From contig NZ_JAKQZA010000003.1 of assembly GCF_023008165.1 (NCBI RefSeq), positions 310,001 to 374,000 of the forward strand: a stretch of 64,000 nucleotides of DNA. Reading direction: 5' to 3'. Of this stretch, positions 55,479-63,748 are shown piece by piece. Made by a program: the position numbers and the translations under genes. Numbering within the stretch: the stretch's first letter is position 1; the number at the start of each line of letters is the position of its first letter. The notes beneath the pieces were generated by a model. It was given only the letters and a program-made list of their open reading frames with translations, made no database searches and was not told the DNA's origin. This DNA is from Kordiimonas laminariae. GTDB lineage: Bacteria; Pseudomonadota; Alphaproteobacteria; Sphingomonadales; Kordiimonadaceae.

Positions 55479-56135
55479 ATGACTGAAGAAGAACGCTTCA
55501 CAGCTGATGATATTAATCGGGGCCGGCTACTGTTTGCCGGCCCTGTAGACTTTATGATGGGTGCCGTTTCGCTGAAAACCCTGCCTGGCGCTGACCGGCC
55601 AGAAATCGCTTTTGCGGGCCGCTCGAACGTAGGTAAATCAAGCCTTGTAAACGCACTTACCGGCCGCAACACGCTGGCGCGTACATCCAATACACCGGGA
55701 CGCACACAAGAACTTAACTTCTTCAAGATGGGCGAACAGATGGACCAAGCAGCCTATCTGGTTGACCTGCCCGGTTATGGCTACGCTAAGATTGAACGCA
55801 AAAAGGTGCAGGCCTGGACAAGGCTCGTAAAAGATTATCTTCGTGGTCGCCCGAACCTGCGACGGATCATGCTGCTTATTGATAGCCGTCATGGCCTTAA
55901 GGAAAATGACCGCGAAATCATGAAAATGCTGGATGATGCAGCTGTGAATTATCAAATCGTGCTGACGAAACTTGATAAGCTCAAAGTTGCTGAACGCGAA
56001 AAAGCGCTTAAAAAAGCATCTGCGGATGCCAAGACCTTTATCGCGTGCCACCCTATTGTACTGGCAACAAGCAGTGAAAAAGGCTGGGGTCTGGAAGAAG
56101 TACGCGCCGAAATCGCGCAGCTTACACGCTTCTAA
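55479..56135 (+). CDS. engB: GTP-binding protein EngB/YihA
   Basis: 218 residues. Ribosome-assembly GTPase. G1 AGRSNVGKSSLVNAL, G2 region RTSNTPGRTQELNFF, G3 VDLPGYGYAK, G4 LTKLDKLK and G5 ATSSEKGWGLEEV are all present. It starts at the base after the yidC stop. Last of the rpmH cluster; convergent with an Hpt gene two bases away. Confidence 0.96.
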   Translation: MTEEERFTADDINRGRLLFAGPVDFMMGAVSLKTLPGADRPEIAFAGRSNVGKSSLVNALTGRNTLARTSNTPGRTQELNFFKMGEQMDQAAYLVDLPGYGYAKIERKKVQAWTRLVKDYLRGRPNLRRIMLLIDSRHGLKENDREIMKMLDDAAVNYQIVLTKLDKLKVAEREKALKKASADAKTFIACHPIVLATSSEKGWGLEEVRAEIAQLTRF

Positions 56136-56137
56136 TA

Positions 56138-56482
56138 CTACTGCTTCAAGGCAGAGAGTGTTTCGTCGGAGACACTCTCAAAATCATTTAAGAGTTGTTC
56201 TAACTCAGACCAAGAGCGGTTCTCCTTCCCTGCCATCTCTAGTTCCAGACAGGCTTCTCCCAATTTCATAGCCCCGAAACTTCGAACCGCACTTTTAAGT
56301 GCATGGGCCTGATTCTCAAGCATGTGATAATCTTGGGCTATAAAATGCTGCCGAAGTGCTACAGCACCTTTACCAATCTCACCCTGTAAGGAACCAAGGA
56401 GCATAAGGGCGACATCATCCCCCACATCTGATTTCATGCGTTCAAAAACGCTTTCATCAAATACCGGATATGTATCTCCCAC
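56138..56482 (-). CDS. Stand-alone Hpt domain protein
   Basis: 114 residues. Helical bundle with phosphoacceptor His60 in ENQAHALKSAVRSFGAMKLG, and a closing SDETLSALKQ. It has no membrane part and no kinase neighbour, so its upstream hybrid kinase lies elsewhere. Nine bases after the DUF3253 gene on the same strand. Confidence 0.85.
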   Translation of the reverse strand: MGDTYPVFDESVFERMKSDVGDDVALMLLGSLQGEIGKGAVALRQHFIAQDYHMLENQAHALKSAVRSFGAMKLGEACLELEMAGKENRSWSELEQLLNDFESVSDETLSALKQ

Positions 56483-56491
56483 AGGTTTCCC

Positions 56492-56770
56492 CTATTCTTC
56501 GCTTGGTTTAACACGTTCAGCGTATGATGGTGCCGCCAAACGGTAAACACCCTTCAAGCCTTCCGGCGAAACAACTTTACGCTTTCTGATAAAGAGCAGC
56601 TTTTCTTCCGTATGAAGCAGCTTGGAGATATGACGAATGCGCGGCAACAACTTGCGCCAGTCATCATCTTTTGAAGTAAGCGCCTGCGCCACATCACGAG
56701 GGGCTGTGCTTACCTTCTCACTCATCTGTTTCAGGATTTCATCCCTGATATTATCATCTGTAATTGCCAC
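56492..56770 (-). CDS. DUF3253 winged-helix protein
   Basis: 92 residues. The pattern [47 protein letters not shown] and [21 protein letters not shown] matches DUF3253, a small winged-helix family of unknown role. Followed by the Hpt gene in an apparent two-gene unit. Confidence 0.82.
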   Translation of the reverse strand: MAITDDNIRDEILKQMSEKVSTAPRDVAQALTSKDDDWRKLLPRIRHISKLLHTEEKLLFIRKRKVVSPEGLKGVYRLAAPSYAERVKPSEE

Positions 56771-56887
56771 GTTTCACTCCAAACCTTCGGTAAATCGCAT
56801 ATATCACACAGTTTATGCGGTTTTTCCTTTCCCATGCCTGTTTCTACGGCTACTGTCCAGCGCAAAAGAGCCACAAAGGATGTGACA

Positions 56888-57880
56888 ATGCGTAAAACAG
56901 CTAAGGTAGCCGCAGGTTTGCTGGCCCTTTCACTTGCTGCTTGTAGCGAGAATAGCAGCACCGATACAAAAACAGAAGAATCAGCAGCAGAAACTGCAGA
57001 AGTGGCTGCTGTTGCAGATGCTGATCTGAACTTTTGCCAAACAATAGACTTTAAGGAAGCTACTCCTCCCATGAGCGAAGACAACGTAAAATATCTCGAA
57101 GAAAACAAAGCTAAAGACGGCGTTCAGGTTTCTGAAACAGGCCTACAGTACCGCGTGATCGAATCTGGCGATGGTGCTACACCAGGCGTGGAAGACTTCG
57201 TAACTGTTCACTATTCTGGTTGCTTGATCGACGGTACAGAATTTGACAGCAGCTACAAGCGTGGTGAGCCGATCTCATTCCCGACAAATGGTGTGATCCC
57301 GGGTTGGGTTGAAGCACTTCAAATGATGAAAGTTGGTGATAAGTACGAACTTACCATCCCATCTGATCTTGCCTATGGCGATCAAGGCGCTGGCGGTGTT
57401 ATTCCTCCAAAAGCGACACTAATTTTCCAGGTAGAACTGCTTGACGTTAAAACGCGTGCAGAGATGGAAGCAGAAGCTGAGAAAGCTCTGGCTGAATTCA
57501 AGAATGAACAGTTCACTTTCCTTGATGACAATGCAAAGAAAGAAGGCATCAATGTAACTGAATCTGGCCTTCAGTACCGCGTGATTGAAGAAGGTACAGG
57601 CAAATCACCATCAGCAACATCTGACGTAACAGTGCACTATGAAGGCAAACTGACAACTGGTGATGTATTCGATAGCAGCTACAAGCGCGGCAGCACTTCA
57701 AGCTTCCCACTTAATCAAGTAATTGCTGGCTGGACAGAAGGCCTACAATTGATGAAAGAAGGCGGCAAGTACGAATTCTTCATTCCACATGACATTGGTT
57801 ATGGTGAGCGCGGTTCCCGCACAATTCCTCCATTTGCAACGCTTATCTTCACTGTAGAGCTAGTTTCAGTAGATAGCTAA
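56888..57880 (+). CDS. Lipoprotein with two FKBP peptidyl-prolyl isomerase domains
   Basis: 330 residues from ATG 56888, decided by AAAGGA upstream and by the signal peptide [19 protein letters not shown], a lipobox. The two FKBP domains (about 60-200 and 215-330) each carry [20 protein letters not shown] or [20 protein letters not shown], and end in [16 protein letters not shown] or [16 protein letters not shown]. They assist folding of periplasmic proteins. The tandem arrangement looks like an internal duplication. Another ATG at 56834 is in frame but lacks a ribosome site. Confidence 0.92.
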   Translation: MRKTAKVAAGLLALSLAACSENSSTDTKTEESAAETAEVAAVADADLNFCQTIDFKEATPPMSEDNVKYLEENKAKDGVQVSETGLQYRVIESGDGATPGVEDFVTVHYSGCLIDGTEFDSSYKRGEPISFPTNGVIPGWVEALQMMKVGDKYELTIPSDLAYGDQGAGGVIPPKATLIFQVELLDVKTRAEMEAEAEKALAEFKNEQFTFLDDNAKKEGINVTESGLQYRVIEEGTGKSPSATSDVTVHYEGKLTTGDVFDSSYKRGSTSSFPLNQVIAGWTEGLQLMKEGGKYEFFIPHDIGYGERGSRTIPPFATLIFTVELVSVDS

Positions 57881-58077
57881 AGCATACACATAACGCCGTA
57901 GCAGCTGTTGAAAATGTATTTAAAGATAAAATACAGGACAATATCAACGGCTGCTAATGCGCAAAGCACAGGCGCAAAAACATGCTTGAAGGCAATCCAA
58001 TAAGCCCCAAGGGTTAAGCGAGCCGGCGGAATACGCCATCCCATTATTGTCTCAACTGTCTTTTTCCTGTTAAACAT
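57877..58077 (-). CDS. Small putative membrane protein
   Basis: 66 residues from ATG 58077 ([20 protein letters not shown]). A basic start, then an amphipathic helix and one hydrophobic segment ([20 protein letters not shown]), and a Cys-containing tail. It is divergent from the FemAB-like gene and shares its stop with the FKBP gene (four-base convergent overlap). No strong ribosome site was seen; it could be noncoding, but the composition is plausible. Confidence 0.45.
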   Translation of the reverse strand: MFNRKKTVETIMGWRIPPARLTLGAYWIAFKHVFAPVLCALAAVDIVLYFIFKYIFNSCYGVMCML

Positions 58078-58106
58078 GCTGGCAATGGTAACTGAAGAGA
58101 CCGTAT

Positions 58107-59078
58107 ATGCAACAAGCATTTAGCCAGCTTGAAATTAAAGAAAGTATCCTGAACCCTGCTGAGTGGACAGCTGTGGATGATGATACCCCTCTTCCGTTAC
58201 AGCAACATCCAACATACGGAGATGCAGTTGCAAGCTTTGGCGCAACAGCGCGGCAACTAACAATCAGGGATAACGACAAAACCATTGCCCTTGCTCTTAT
58301 TATCAAACGTAAATTCTTTGGTGTTATCTGCTTCAGCACACTTTTCAGAGGCCCCGCATGGTGCCAACCGGGTCTTACCACCGATCAGAAGCTCGACGTA
58401 TATCGCGCTATCCACGGTCGCTTCAGCCGCTGGAAGTGGGATTTTCTCGCCAGCCTGCCAGAACTGTCTGACACGCCTGAATACATTAGCGGGTTAAATA
58501 AAACAGGACTTACCCGTGTGATGACTGGTTTTTCCACCGCATGGATTGACCTACGCCCAAATGAAGAAACCTTGCGCAAGCAATTGAAGGGCAAATGGCG
58601 TAACCAGCTGGTGAAAGCGGAGAAAGCGGAAGTTACAGAAAGCCTGAAAATCAGCTTCGGCGGTAAAAAATCGCACCAATATTCCTGGCTTTTAGAAAAA
58701 GAAATTGAACAGCGGGATAACCGCCGATACCAAGCAACGCCGTTGGGAATTGTACCAGCTTTTGAAGCCGCTATTACCCCTAAATCACAGTCAGCTATTT
58801 TATCGGCTACTGCTCTTCACGGCAGGCGCAAGGTAGCGGGCGGCCTGTTTCTTCTGCACGGTAACAGTGCCACCTATCATATCGGTTGGGCAGGTGATGA
58901 TGGCCGCGCGCTCAATGCACAAAACCGGGTTTTATGGGAAACCATGCTTGAACTGAAAAAACGCGGTATTAAGTTCTTGGACTTAGGAGGCCTCAACACC
59001 GCTGATCTGGGTGGTATTGCCCGCTTTAAATTAGGCACTGGCGCTGAACCATTAACCCTCGCTGGAACTTTTGTTTGA
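58107..59078 (+). CDS. FemAB/GNAT-like (BioF2-type) acyl- or aminoacyl-transferase
   Basis: 323 residues. A double-GNAT layout: an N-terminal half (PLQQHPTYGDAVASFGATARQLTI) and a C-terminal half with KGKWRNQLVKAEKAEV, GLFLLHGNSATYHIGWAGDDGRALNAQNRVLWETML and FLDLGGLN...IARFKLGTGAEPLTLAGTF. These are hallmarks of the FemX-like proteins found widely in proteobacteria, which may modify cell-envelope material. The stop overlaps the TTG/ATA of the downstream sigma gene's open frame. Confidence 0.8.
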   Translation: MQQAFSQLEIKESILNPAEWTAVDDDTPLPLQQHPTYGDAVASFGATARQLTIRDNDKTIALALIIKRKFFGVICFSTLFRGPAWCQPGLTTDQKLDVYRAIHGRFSRWKWDFLASLPELSDTPEYISGLNKTGLTRVMTGFSTAWIDLRPNEETLRKQLKGKWRNQLVKAEKAEVTESLKISFGGKKSHQYSWLLEKEIEQRDNRRYQATPLGIVPAFEAAITPKSQSAILSATALHGRRKVAGGLFLLHGNSATYHIGWAGDDGRALNAQNRVLWETMLELKKRGIKFLDLGGLNTADLGGIARFKLGTGAEPLTLAGTFV

Positions 59079-59089
59079 TAGGAAAATCC

Positions 59090-59644
59090 TTGGAAACTCC
59101 GTTAGGTTTTGACGATATCTGGCAAAGCTACCGTAATAGTCTCAAATCGTTTCTACAGTCGAAAGTAGCTAATCAGGCCGATGTAGAAGATCTGTTGCAG
59201 GATATCCTGATCAAAACCTACAACAATCTCCATACGCTGAAAGAAGCTAAAAGCGCAAAAGCATGGCTGTTCCAGATCGCTAATCATACCATCATTGATT
59301 TCTACCGGAAAAGCAGCGCTCCAAAACCACTTTCCGCCGATGATCTGTGGTACAATCAATCAGATGATAGCATCCGAACAGCCTTAGAACACTGCATTGA
59401 ACCTTTCATAAAAGCTCTGCCTGAAGAGAGTGCCAACCTACTGGTTGCTATAGACCTTAAGGGGAAAGCCCAGAAGGAACTCGCTAAGGAAATGAACATC
59501 AGTTATTCTACTTTGAAATCTCGCGTGCAGAAAAGCAGAATGCAACTTCTCAAACTCTTTGAAGATTGTTGTCATTTCAGCATTGATAGCCGCGGCAATA
59601 TCACTGACTACACACCAAAGAACGATAAATACAAAAACTGCTGA
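59090..59644 (+). CDS. SigZ-like ECF sigma factor
   Basis: 184 residues from TTG 59090, chosen because AGGA lies upstream; the frame stays open to 59075. Region 2: FLQSKVANQADVEDLLQDIL and AKAWLFQIANHTIIDFYRK; region 4: LPEESANLLVAIDLKGKAQKELAKEMNISYSTLKSRVQKSR. The tail LFEDCCHFSIDSRGNITDY with its Cys pair and the D-x-R-G-x-I motif is typical of the SigZ subgroup. No anti-sigma gene is adjacent. Probably cotranscribed with the FemAB-like gene (12 bases) and perhaps the GST gene. Confidence 0.87.
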   Translation: METPLGFDDIWQSYRNSLKSFLQSKVANQADVEDLLQDILIKTYNNLHTLKEAKSAKAWLFQIANHTIIDFYRKSSAPKPLSADDLWYNQSDDSIRTALEHCIEPFIKALPEESANLLVAIDLKGKAQKELAKEMNISYSTLKSRVQKSRMQLLKLFEDCCHFSIDSRGNITDYTPKNDKYKNC

Positions 59645-59707
59645 TCTTTTTTTCGTCTTTCTGAAAAGCACCTCGTCTTAGGGGTGTAACAACAGAAAGA
59701 AAAACCC

Positions 59708-60403
59708 ATGATTAAAGTTATTAGTTTTAAAATATGCCCGTTCGTACAGCGTGTAACAGCACTGCTAGAGGCCAAAAGCATCCCCTATGAAATTGATTTC
59801 ATCAGCCTCAAGGATAAGCCGCAGTGGTTCCTTGATATCTCGCCTACCGGGCAAGTACCTGTGCTTATTGCAAAAGATGGAACACCACTTTTTGAATCAG
59901 ATGCTATCATCGAATATGTTGATGAGATATCAGAACCACTAGAGACTGATTTAACCCCGGAAGCCAAAGCGTTGAACCGGGCGTGGAGTTATCAGGCATC
60001 TAAACATTATCTCGTTCAGTGTAGCGCCATGCGTAGCCCTGATGAAGAAACTCTGGCCGAACGTAGCGCAAACCTCGGCAAAGCGTTTGCCAAAGCTGAA
60101 AAACAGTTAGGTGATGGTCCATACTTTAGTGGCAACACAATTGGCAATGTAGATATCGCGTGGTTGGTACTGCTCCACCGAACGGAAATCATCCGTAAGG
60201 AAACTGGGTATGATTTCCTCGCAGGCTACTCAAAGGTACAGGCATGGCGAGAGGCCTTAATGAAAACTGGGCTAGCGGAAAAATCTGTTGCAGAGGATTT
60301 CGAGCAAAGCTTCACTGATTTCTATCTTTCGGACAAAACTTTTTTAGGTACGGGAGGCAACTGCGCTGTACCTCGTAATGAACCTTGCGGCCCTTGTTGT
60401 TAA
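59708..60403 (+). CDS. Glutathione S-transferase with C-terminal CGPCC tail
   Basis: 231 residues. The thioredoxin-fold N-domain begins MIKVISFKICPFVQRVTALL, with the Cys-type active site CPFVQR (Cys10) of omega/beta-like GSTs, the cis-Pro of TGQVPVLIAKDG and the ESDAIIEYVDE glutathione-binding segment; the helical C-domain follows. The protein ends in GNCAVPRNEPCGPCC, so the last five residues contain the CGPC sequence known as the thioredoxin active site. Expression is likely with SigZ (63-base gap). Substrate unknown. Confidence 0.87.
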   Translation: MIKVISFKICPFVQRVTALLEAKSIPYEIDFISLKDKPQWFLDISPTGQVPVLIAKDGTPLFESDAIIEYVDEISEPLETDLTPEAKALNRAWSYQASKHYLVQCSAMRSPDEETLAERSANLGKAFAKAEKQLGDGPYFSGNTIGNVDIAWLVLLHRTEIIRKETGYDFLAGYSKVQAWREALMKTGLAEKSVAEDFEQSFTDFYLSDKTFLGTGGNCAVPRNEPCGPCC

Positions 60404-60413
60404 ACACTTTGAA

Positions 60414-60439
60414 TGGTGCTTCGGTTATCTGAAGCACCA
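60414..60439 (+). terminator. Terminator after the GST gene
   Basis: TGGTGCTTC (60414-60422) pairs perfectly with GAAGCACCA (60431-60439) around an eight-base loop, followed by CACTTTTATG. It lies ten bases after the GST stop. Confidence 0.75.
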
Positions 60440-60554
60440 CACTTTTATGATAAAAACCTAAACGAACAACCTAAGCTTCTGTTAACAAACACAGTAGCAA
60501 TACCAAAAACGCAAAAAAGCTATGCAAAACTTGATGTTTTGTCTGGATTTATTA

Positions 60555-60592
60555 AATGTGATATTATAACTGTACGGTTAAATTATAACATT
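60555..60592 (+). promoter_or_regulatory. Two abutting Zur-like operator boxes upstream of the ZIP-like gene
   Basis: Box 1 (60555-60573, AATGTGATATTATAACTGT) and box 2 (60574-60592, ACGGTTAAATTATAACATT) each match 15 of 19 positions of the palindrome AATGTTATAATATAACATT expected for zinc-uptake regulators. They abut exactly, centre to centre 19 bases, just ahead of GTG 60603. The surrounding region is AT-rich and holds no other gene. Confidence 0.6.
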
Positions 60593-60602
60593 TGGTGATT
60601 CT

Positions 60603-61700
60603 GTGGATTTAGCACTCGTCATATCAGTTCTCGTTCTTATTGCGGCACCGCTTCTGGCTCGGCTTGTTAACAAGCACCCAAGCCTGAAGGGCGGGCTGGA
60701 CGGTTTTGTGCTGATTACAGTTCTCGGATTGATCACTCTCACGCTTTTACCTGAAGCACTGAATACAGGTGGGCTATGGGGTTTAGTGGTTGCTGCCTTC
60801 GGCTTTTTCCTGCCTTGGATTACCGAACGTATGTTCCATAAATCTGAAGAGATGACCCACCGGGTGTTGATGTTTATCGCAGCCCTTGCCCTTGTTATTC
60901 ATGCAGCAAGCGACGGTGCTATCCTCGCTTTTGCAAATAATATGGAACATGGTTCATTCCTCGCTACGGGTGTCGTGCTCCACCGCGTTGGAGTAGCCAT
61001 TGCGGTATGGTGGCTTCTAAGACCTATTCTAACCACCTTTGGCGGCATTGCGGTGTTACTGGCACTTGGTGCCGTTACTATGGTTGGGTATTTTATGGTG
61101 CTGTTCGCAGGCGAATGGTACAGCGTTCCACTGGTGGGTTACTGGCAGGCGTTTGCAGCAGGATCCCTGTTCCATATCGTTATGCATCCGCTGGAAGATC
61201 ACAATACAGCACCTGAGCCGCACACAAACGGCGCTCACCGCATTGGTACGGCCTTTGGCATCATATTTATCATCAGCTTGATAAGCGCCCACTATTTCCA
61301 ACACGCGCCAGGCCCAATTGTTGAAGCAGCACACGCACATGGTAATCACCACGATGTAGATATGCTTGCAGGCGTTGGTCGCCTGATTGCTCCTATCATG
61401 CTCCTTGTTATGGGAGGGGCTGGCATTTACGCACACATCCAAGGGCAAGGCTTTAAGAAGAGTTATGAAGCAGTACAGGCTGTTGCACCGTGGACCGTGC
61501 TCCTATGGTTGTGCTTAGGTATTCTCGCTGCGCTTTTCCCTGAAGTTCTTCCAATGGCTGAACACGGTGAAATACTCTTCGCTATCTGGCTCATCGCCCT
61601 TTCTGCCATTATCGTACACACCGGCGCGCGGGCTTTCTTTTCTGTACTTATGCCATCTTTTGTCATGCATAAGCATAGCCATAGCCATTCACATCATTAA
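60603..61700 (+). CDS. ZIP-like metal transporter
   Basis: 365 residues, about nine to ten membrane helices. The metal-site helices fit the ZIP pattern: VIHAASDGAILAFANN (H...SDG), GVVLHRVGVAIAVWWLL in place of the HEIP helix, and WQAFAAGSLFHIVMHPLEDH. A His-rich loop (HAHGNHHDVDM) and the terminal HKHSHSHSHH suggest zinc or another divalent cation. GTG start at 60603; the ribosome site is weak (GGTGA). The Zur-like boxes directly upstream support zinc import. Confidence 0.78.
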   Translation: MDLALVISVLVLIAAPLLARLVNKHPSLKGGLDGFVLITVLGLITLTLLPEALNTGGLWGLVVAAFGFFLPWITERMFHKSEEMTHRVLMFIAALALVIHAASDGAILAFANNMEHGSFLATGVVLHRVGVAIAVWWLLRPILTTFGGIAVLLALGAVTMVGYFMVLFAGEWYSVPLVGYWQAFAAGSLFHIVMHPLEDHNTAPEPHTNGAHRIGTAFGIIFIISLISAHYFQHAPGPIVEAAHAHGNHHDVDMLAGVGRLIAPIMLLVMGGAGIYAHIQGQGFKKSYEAVQAVAPWTVLLWLCLGILAALFPEVLPMAEHGEILFAIWLIALSAIIVHTGARAFFSVLMPSFVMHKHSHSHSHH

Positions 61701-61757
61701 TTCACTTGCTCAAATGCGCATAGCGGTGTAGCCAAATCCTGAAATACAGGAGAAAGC

Positions 61758-62513
61758 ATGCGGTTTTCGGGCAAATCTATATTAGTAACAGGCGGCACAT
61801 CAGGCTTTGGTGAAGCGATCGTTAAACTCTTCACCGAGGAAGGCGGTCATGTCTACTTTTGTGGCCTAGTTGATCATGAAGGTGAGCGCGTAGTGCAGGA
61901 AGCATCTGCCACTGCTGGTAAAGCTTTCTATATGCATGCTGATGTACGAGACGAAACCAGTATTAAAGCGTTCATTGATCATGCAGCCACACAAGAAGGC
62001 AAACTGGATATCGCTGTAAACAATGCAGGGATAAGCCATACTGCCGCCCGTTTTGCAGACCAGGATATGGAAACTGTGCAAAACGTAATGAACACCAATG
62101 TATTCGGTATCTGGCATAGCATGCGTTTTGAAATCCCGCATATGATTGCATCCGGTGGTGGCTCAATTGTTAATATTGCCTCAATTCTTTCAAAATCTGG
62201 TGCGGGCTGGATGGCCGCTTATGGAACCAGTAAGCATGCAGTTATCGGTATGACCAAAAGCGCATCTCTTGATTATGTAAGCGAAAACATCCGCATCAAT
62301 GCTGTATCGCCGGGCCCTATGCTTACCCCTATGTTCCAGCGTGCGCTCGATGATATTGGTGGCGACATGAGCAAGTTTGCAGGTGGATTACCTGATGGTG
62401 GCCCGGCTGACCCAAAAGAGGTTGCCAAAACAGTACTCCACCTTGCCAGTGAAGAAGCCAGCTATATGAACGGTGCCAACATCGTGGTGGACGGCGGCAC
62501 ATCAAGCGGTTAA
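61758..62513 (+). CDS. Short-chain dehydrogenase/reductase
   Basis: 251 residues of a classical SDR: cofactor loop ILVTGGTSGFGEAIVKLF, NNAGIS, catalytic Ser in IASILSKSGAG and YxxxK in AAYGTSKHAVIGM, then INAVSPGPMLTPM. The C-terminus NGANIVVDGGTSSG is the usual dimer-forming end. An AGGAGAA ribosome site precedes ATG 61758. Substrate unknown; monocistronic. Confidence 0.9.
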   Translation: MRFSGKSILVTGGTSGFGEAIVKLFTEEGGHVYFCGLVDHEGERVVQEASATAGKAFYMHADVRDETSIKAFIDHAATQEGKLDIAVNNAGISHTAARFADQDMETVQNVMNTNVFGIWHSMRFEIPHMIASGGGSIVNIASILSKSGAGWMAAYGTSKHAVIGMTKSASLDYVSENIRINAVSPGPMLTPMFQRALDDIGGDMSKFAGGLPDGGPADPKEVAKTVLHLASEEASYMNGANIVVDGGTSSG

Positions 62514-62598
62514 GGCCATATGGATGCCGCATTCATCCTTGAATCTCGTTACATTAACTACCAGCTATATTTATTAAGCGCTTTAGGAGACACAACCA

Positions 62599-63672
62599 AT
62601 GAACATGGTAAGCCAATGGTTCAGAAAAACCTTTTCTGACACACAGGTTGTGCTTCTGGTAATTGTACTCATTCTCACCGCACTGGCCGCAACCTTTTTC
62701 GCAAGCATGCTTGCACCAGCTATTGCAGCAGTTGTGGTTGCCTTTCTTCTGGACGGACCGATTGAATGGCTGAAGCGAAAAGGCATGGGCAGTATGCCTG
62801 CGCTCGTGTTTGTATACCTGAGCTTTCTCTTTGTCTCTATCATCACACTTCTGGCAGTGGTTCCCCCCCTGATTAATCAGATTGGTGCATTTATTCAGGA
62901 TAGCCCAGCAATGGCCGCAAGTCTCCAAACTGCTTTGATGCAGCTGCAAGAGCGATTCCCGGATATGATTTCTGAAGAACAGGTGCAGGGGCTATTTTCT
63001 AACATCGGCAATGAAATTGCCAATTTGGGCCCTCGTATTCTGCAGTATTCTGTCTCGGGTCTAACAGGCGCGGTTGCTTTTGTTGTTTATGCAGTACTTG
63101 TACCCGTGATGGTGTTCTTCTTCCTCAAGGATAAGGATGCGATCTTGAACTGGTTTGGCGGGTTTTTACCAACTGACAAACCTCTACTTGAACAGGTGTG
63201 GCGCGAAATTACCGAGCGTGCAGGTGATTATGCCCGTGGTAAAGTATACGAAATTCTCATTGTAGCCGTAGCTGCCTTTGTTACCTATCAGGTGATTGGG
63301 CTTCGCTATGCAACACTGCTTGCGGTCGCGACAGGCCTTAGCGTTCTAATTCCATATTTTGGTGCTGCTACAGTCACTTTCCCTGTGGCTCTCGTAGCCT
63401 ACTTCCAATGGGGAATGGGGAGCGAGATGCTGGTCGCTGTAGGTGCATATTTGGTGCTTCAAGCTCTTGACGGCAATCTACTTGCGCCGCTTCTGTTTTC
63501 AGAAGTGGTAAAACTTCATCCAAATGCTATTATCATCGCGATCTTGGTGTTTGGTGGACTGTGGGGTTTATGGGGCGTTTTCTTTGCCATCCCGCTAGCA
63601 ACAGTTGCCAATGCCATCATCAGAGCATGGCGTGAACGCAGCGCTGAAAATGATAGATTGCTAACAAGTTAA
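62599..63672 (+). CDS. AI-2E/PerM-family membrane transporter
   Basis: 357 residues, about seven to eight membrane helices. Family pattern: TFFASMLAPAIAAVVVAFLLDGP, a central cytoplasmic or loop helix region FIQDSPAMAASLQTAL, then VLVPVMVFFFLKDKDAIL, YEILIVAVAAFVTYQVIGLRYATLLAVA and LPNAIIIAILVF-like HPNAIIIAILVFGGLWGLWGV. Members export AI-2, ions or lipids; function is not predictable here. Confidence 0.88.
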   Translation: MNMVSQWFRKTFSDTQVVLLVIVLILTALAATFFASMLAPAIAAVVVAFLLDGPIEWLKRKGMGSMPALVFVYLSFLFVSIITLLAVVPPLINQIGAFIQDSPAMAASLQTALMQLQERFPDMISEEQVQGLFSNIGNEIANLGPRILQYSVSGLTGAVAFVVYAVLVPVMVFFFLKDKDAILNWFGGFLPTDKPLLEQVWREITERAGDYARGKVYEILIVAVAAFVTYQVIGLRYATLLAVATGLSVLIPYFGAATVTFPVALVAYFQWGMGSEMLVAVGAYLVLQALDGNLLAPLLFSEVVKLHPNAIIIAILVFGGLWGLWGVFFAIPLATVANAIIRAWRERSAENDRLLTS

Positions 63673-63748
63673 TTTTATTAGCTTTTCAAACGCATATTTA
63701 TCTGTGTAAATAGAGGGCAGGCAACCGAAGTTTGGGGCACAAAGGTTT

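Noticed and set aside
48206-59699. Near-identical 16-mers GGGGTGTAACATCAGA (about 48210) and GGGGTGTAACAACAGA (about 59682), considered as a sigma-factor promoter or repeat
   Set aside because: A match of this length is expected by chance in 64 kb; the first copy faces no downstream gene and the second is too close to its ATG for a -35/-10 pair.
60413-60598. 61-codon plus-strand frame after the GST gene
   Set aside because: It begins inside the terminator hairpin and runs across the Zur-like boxes, with no ribosome site.
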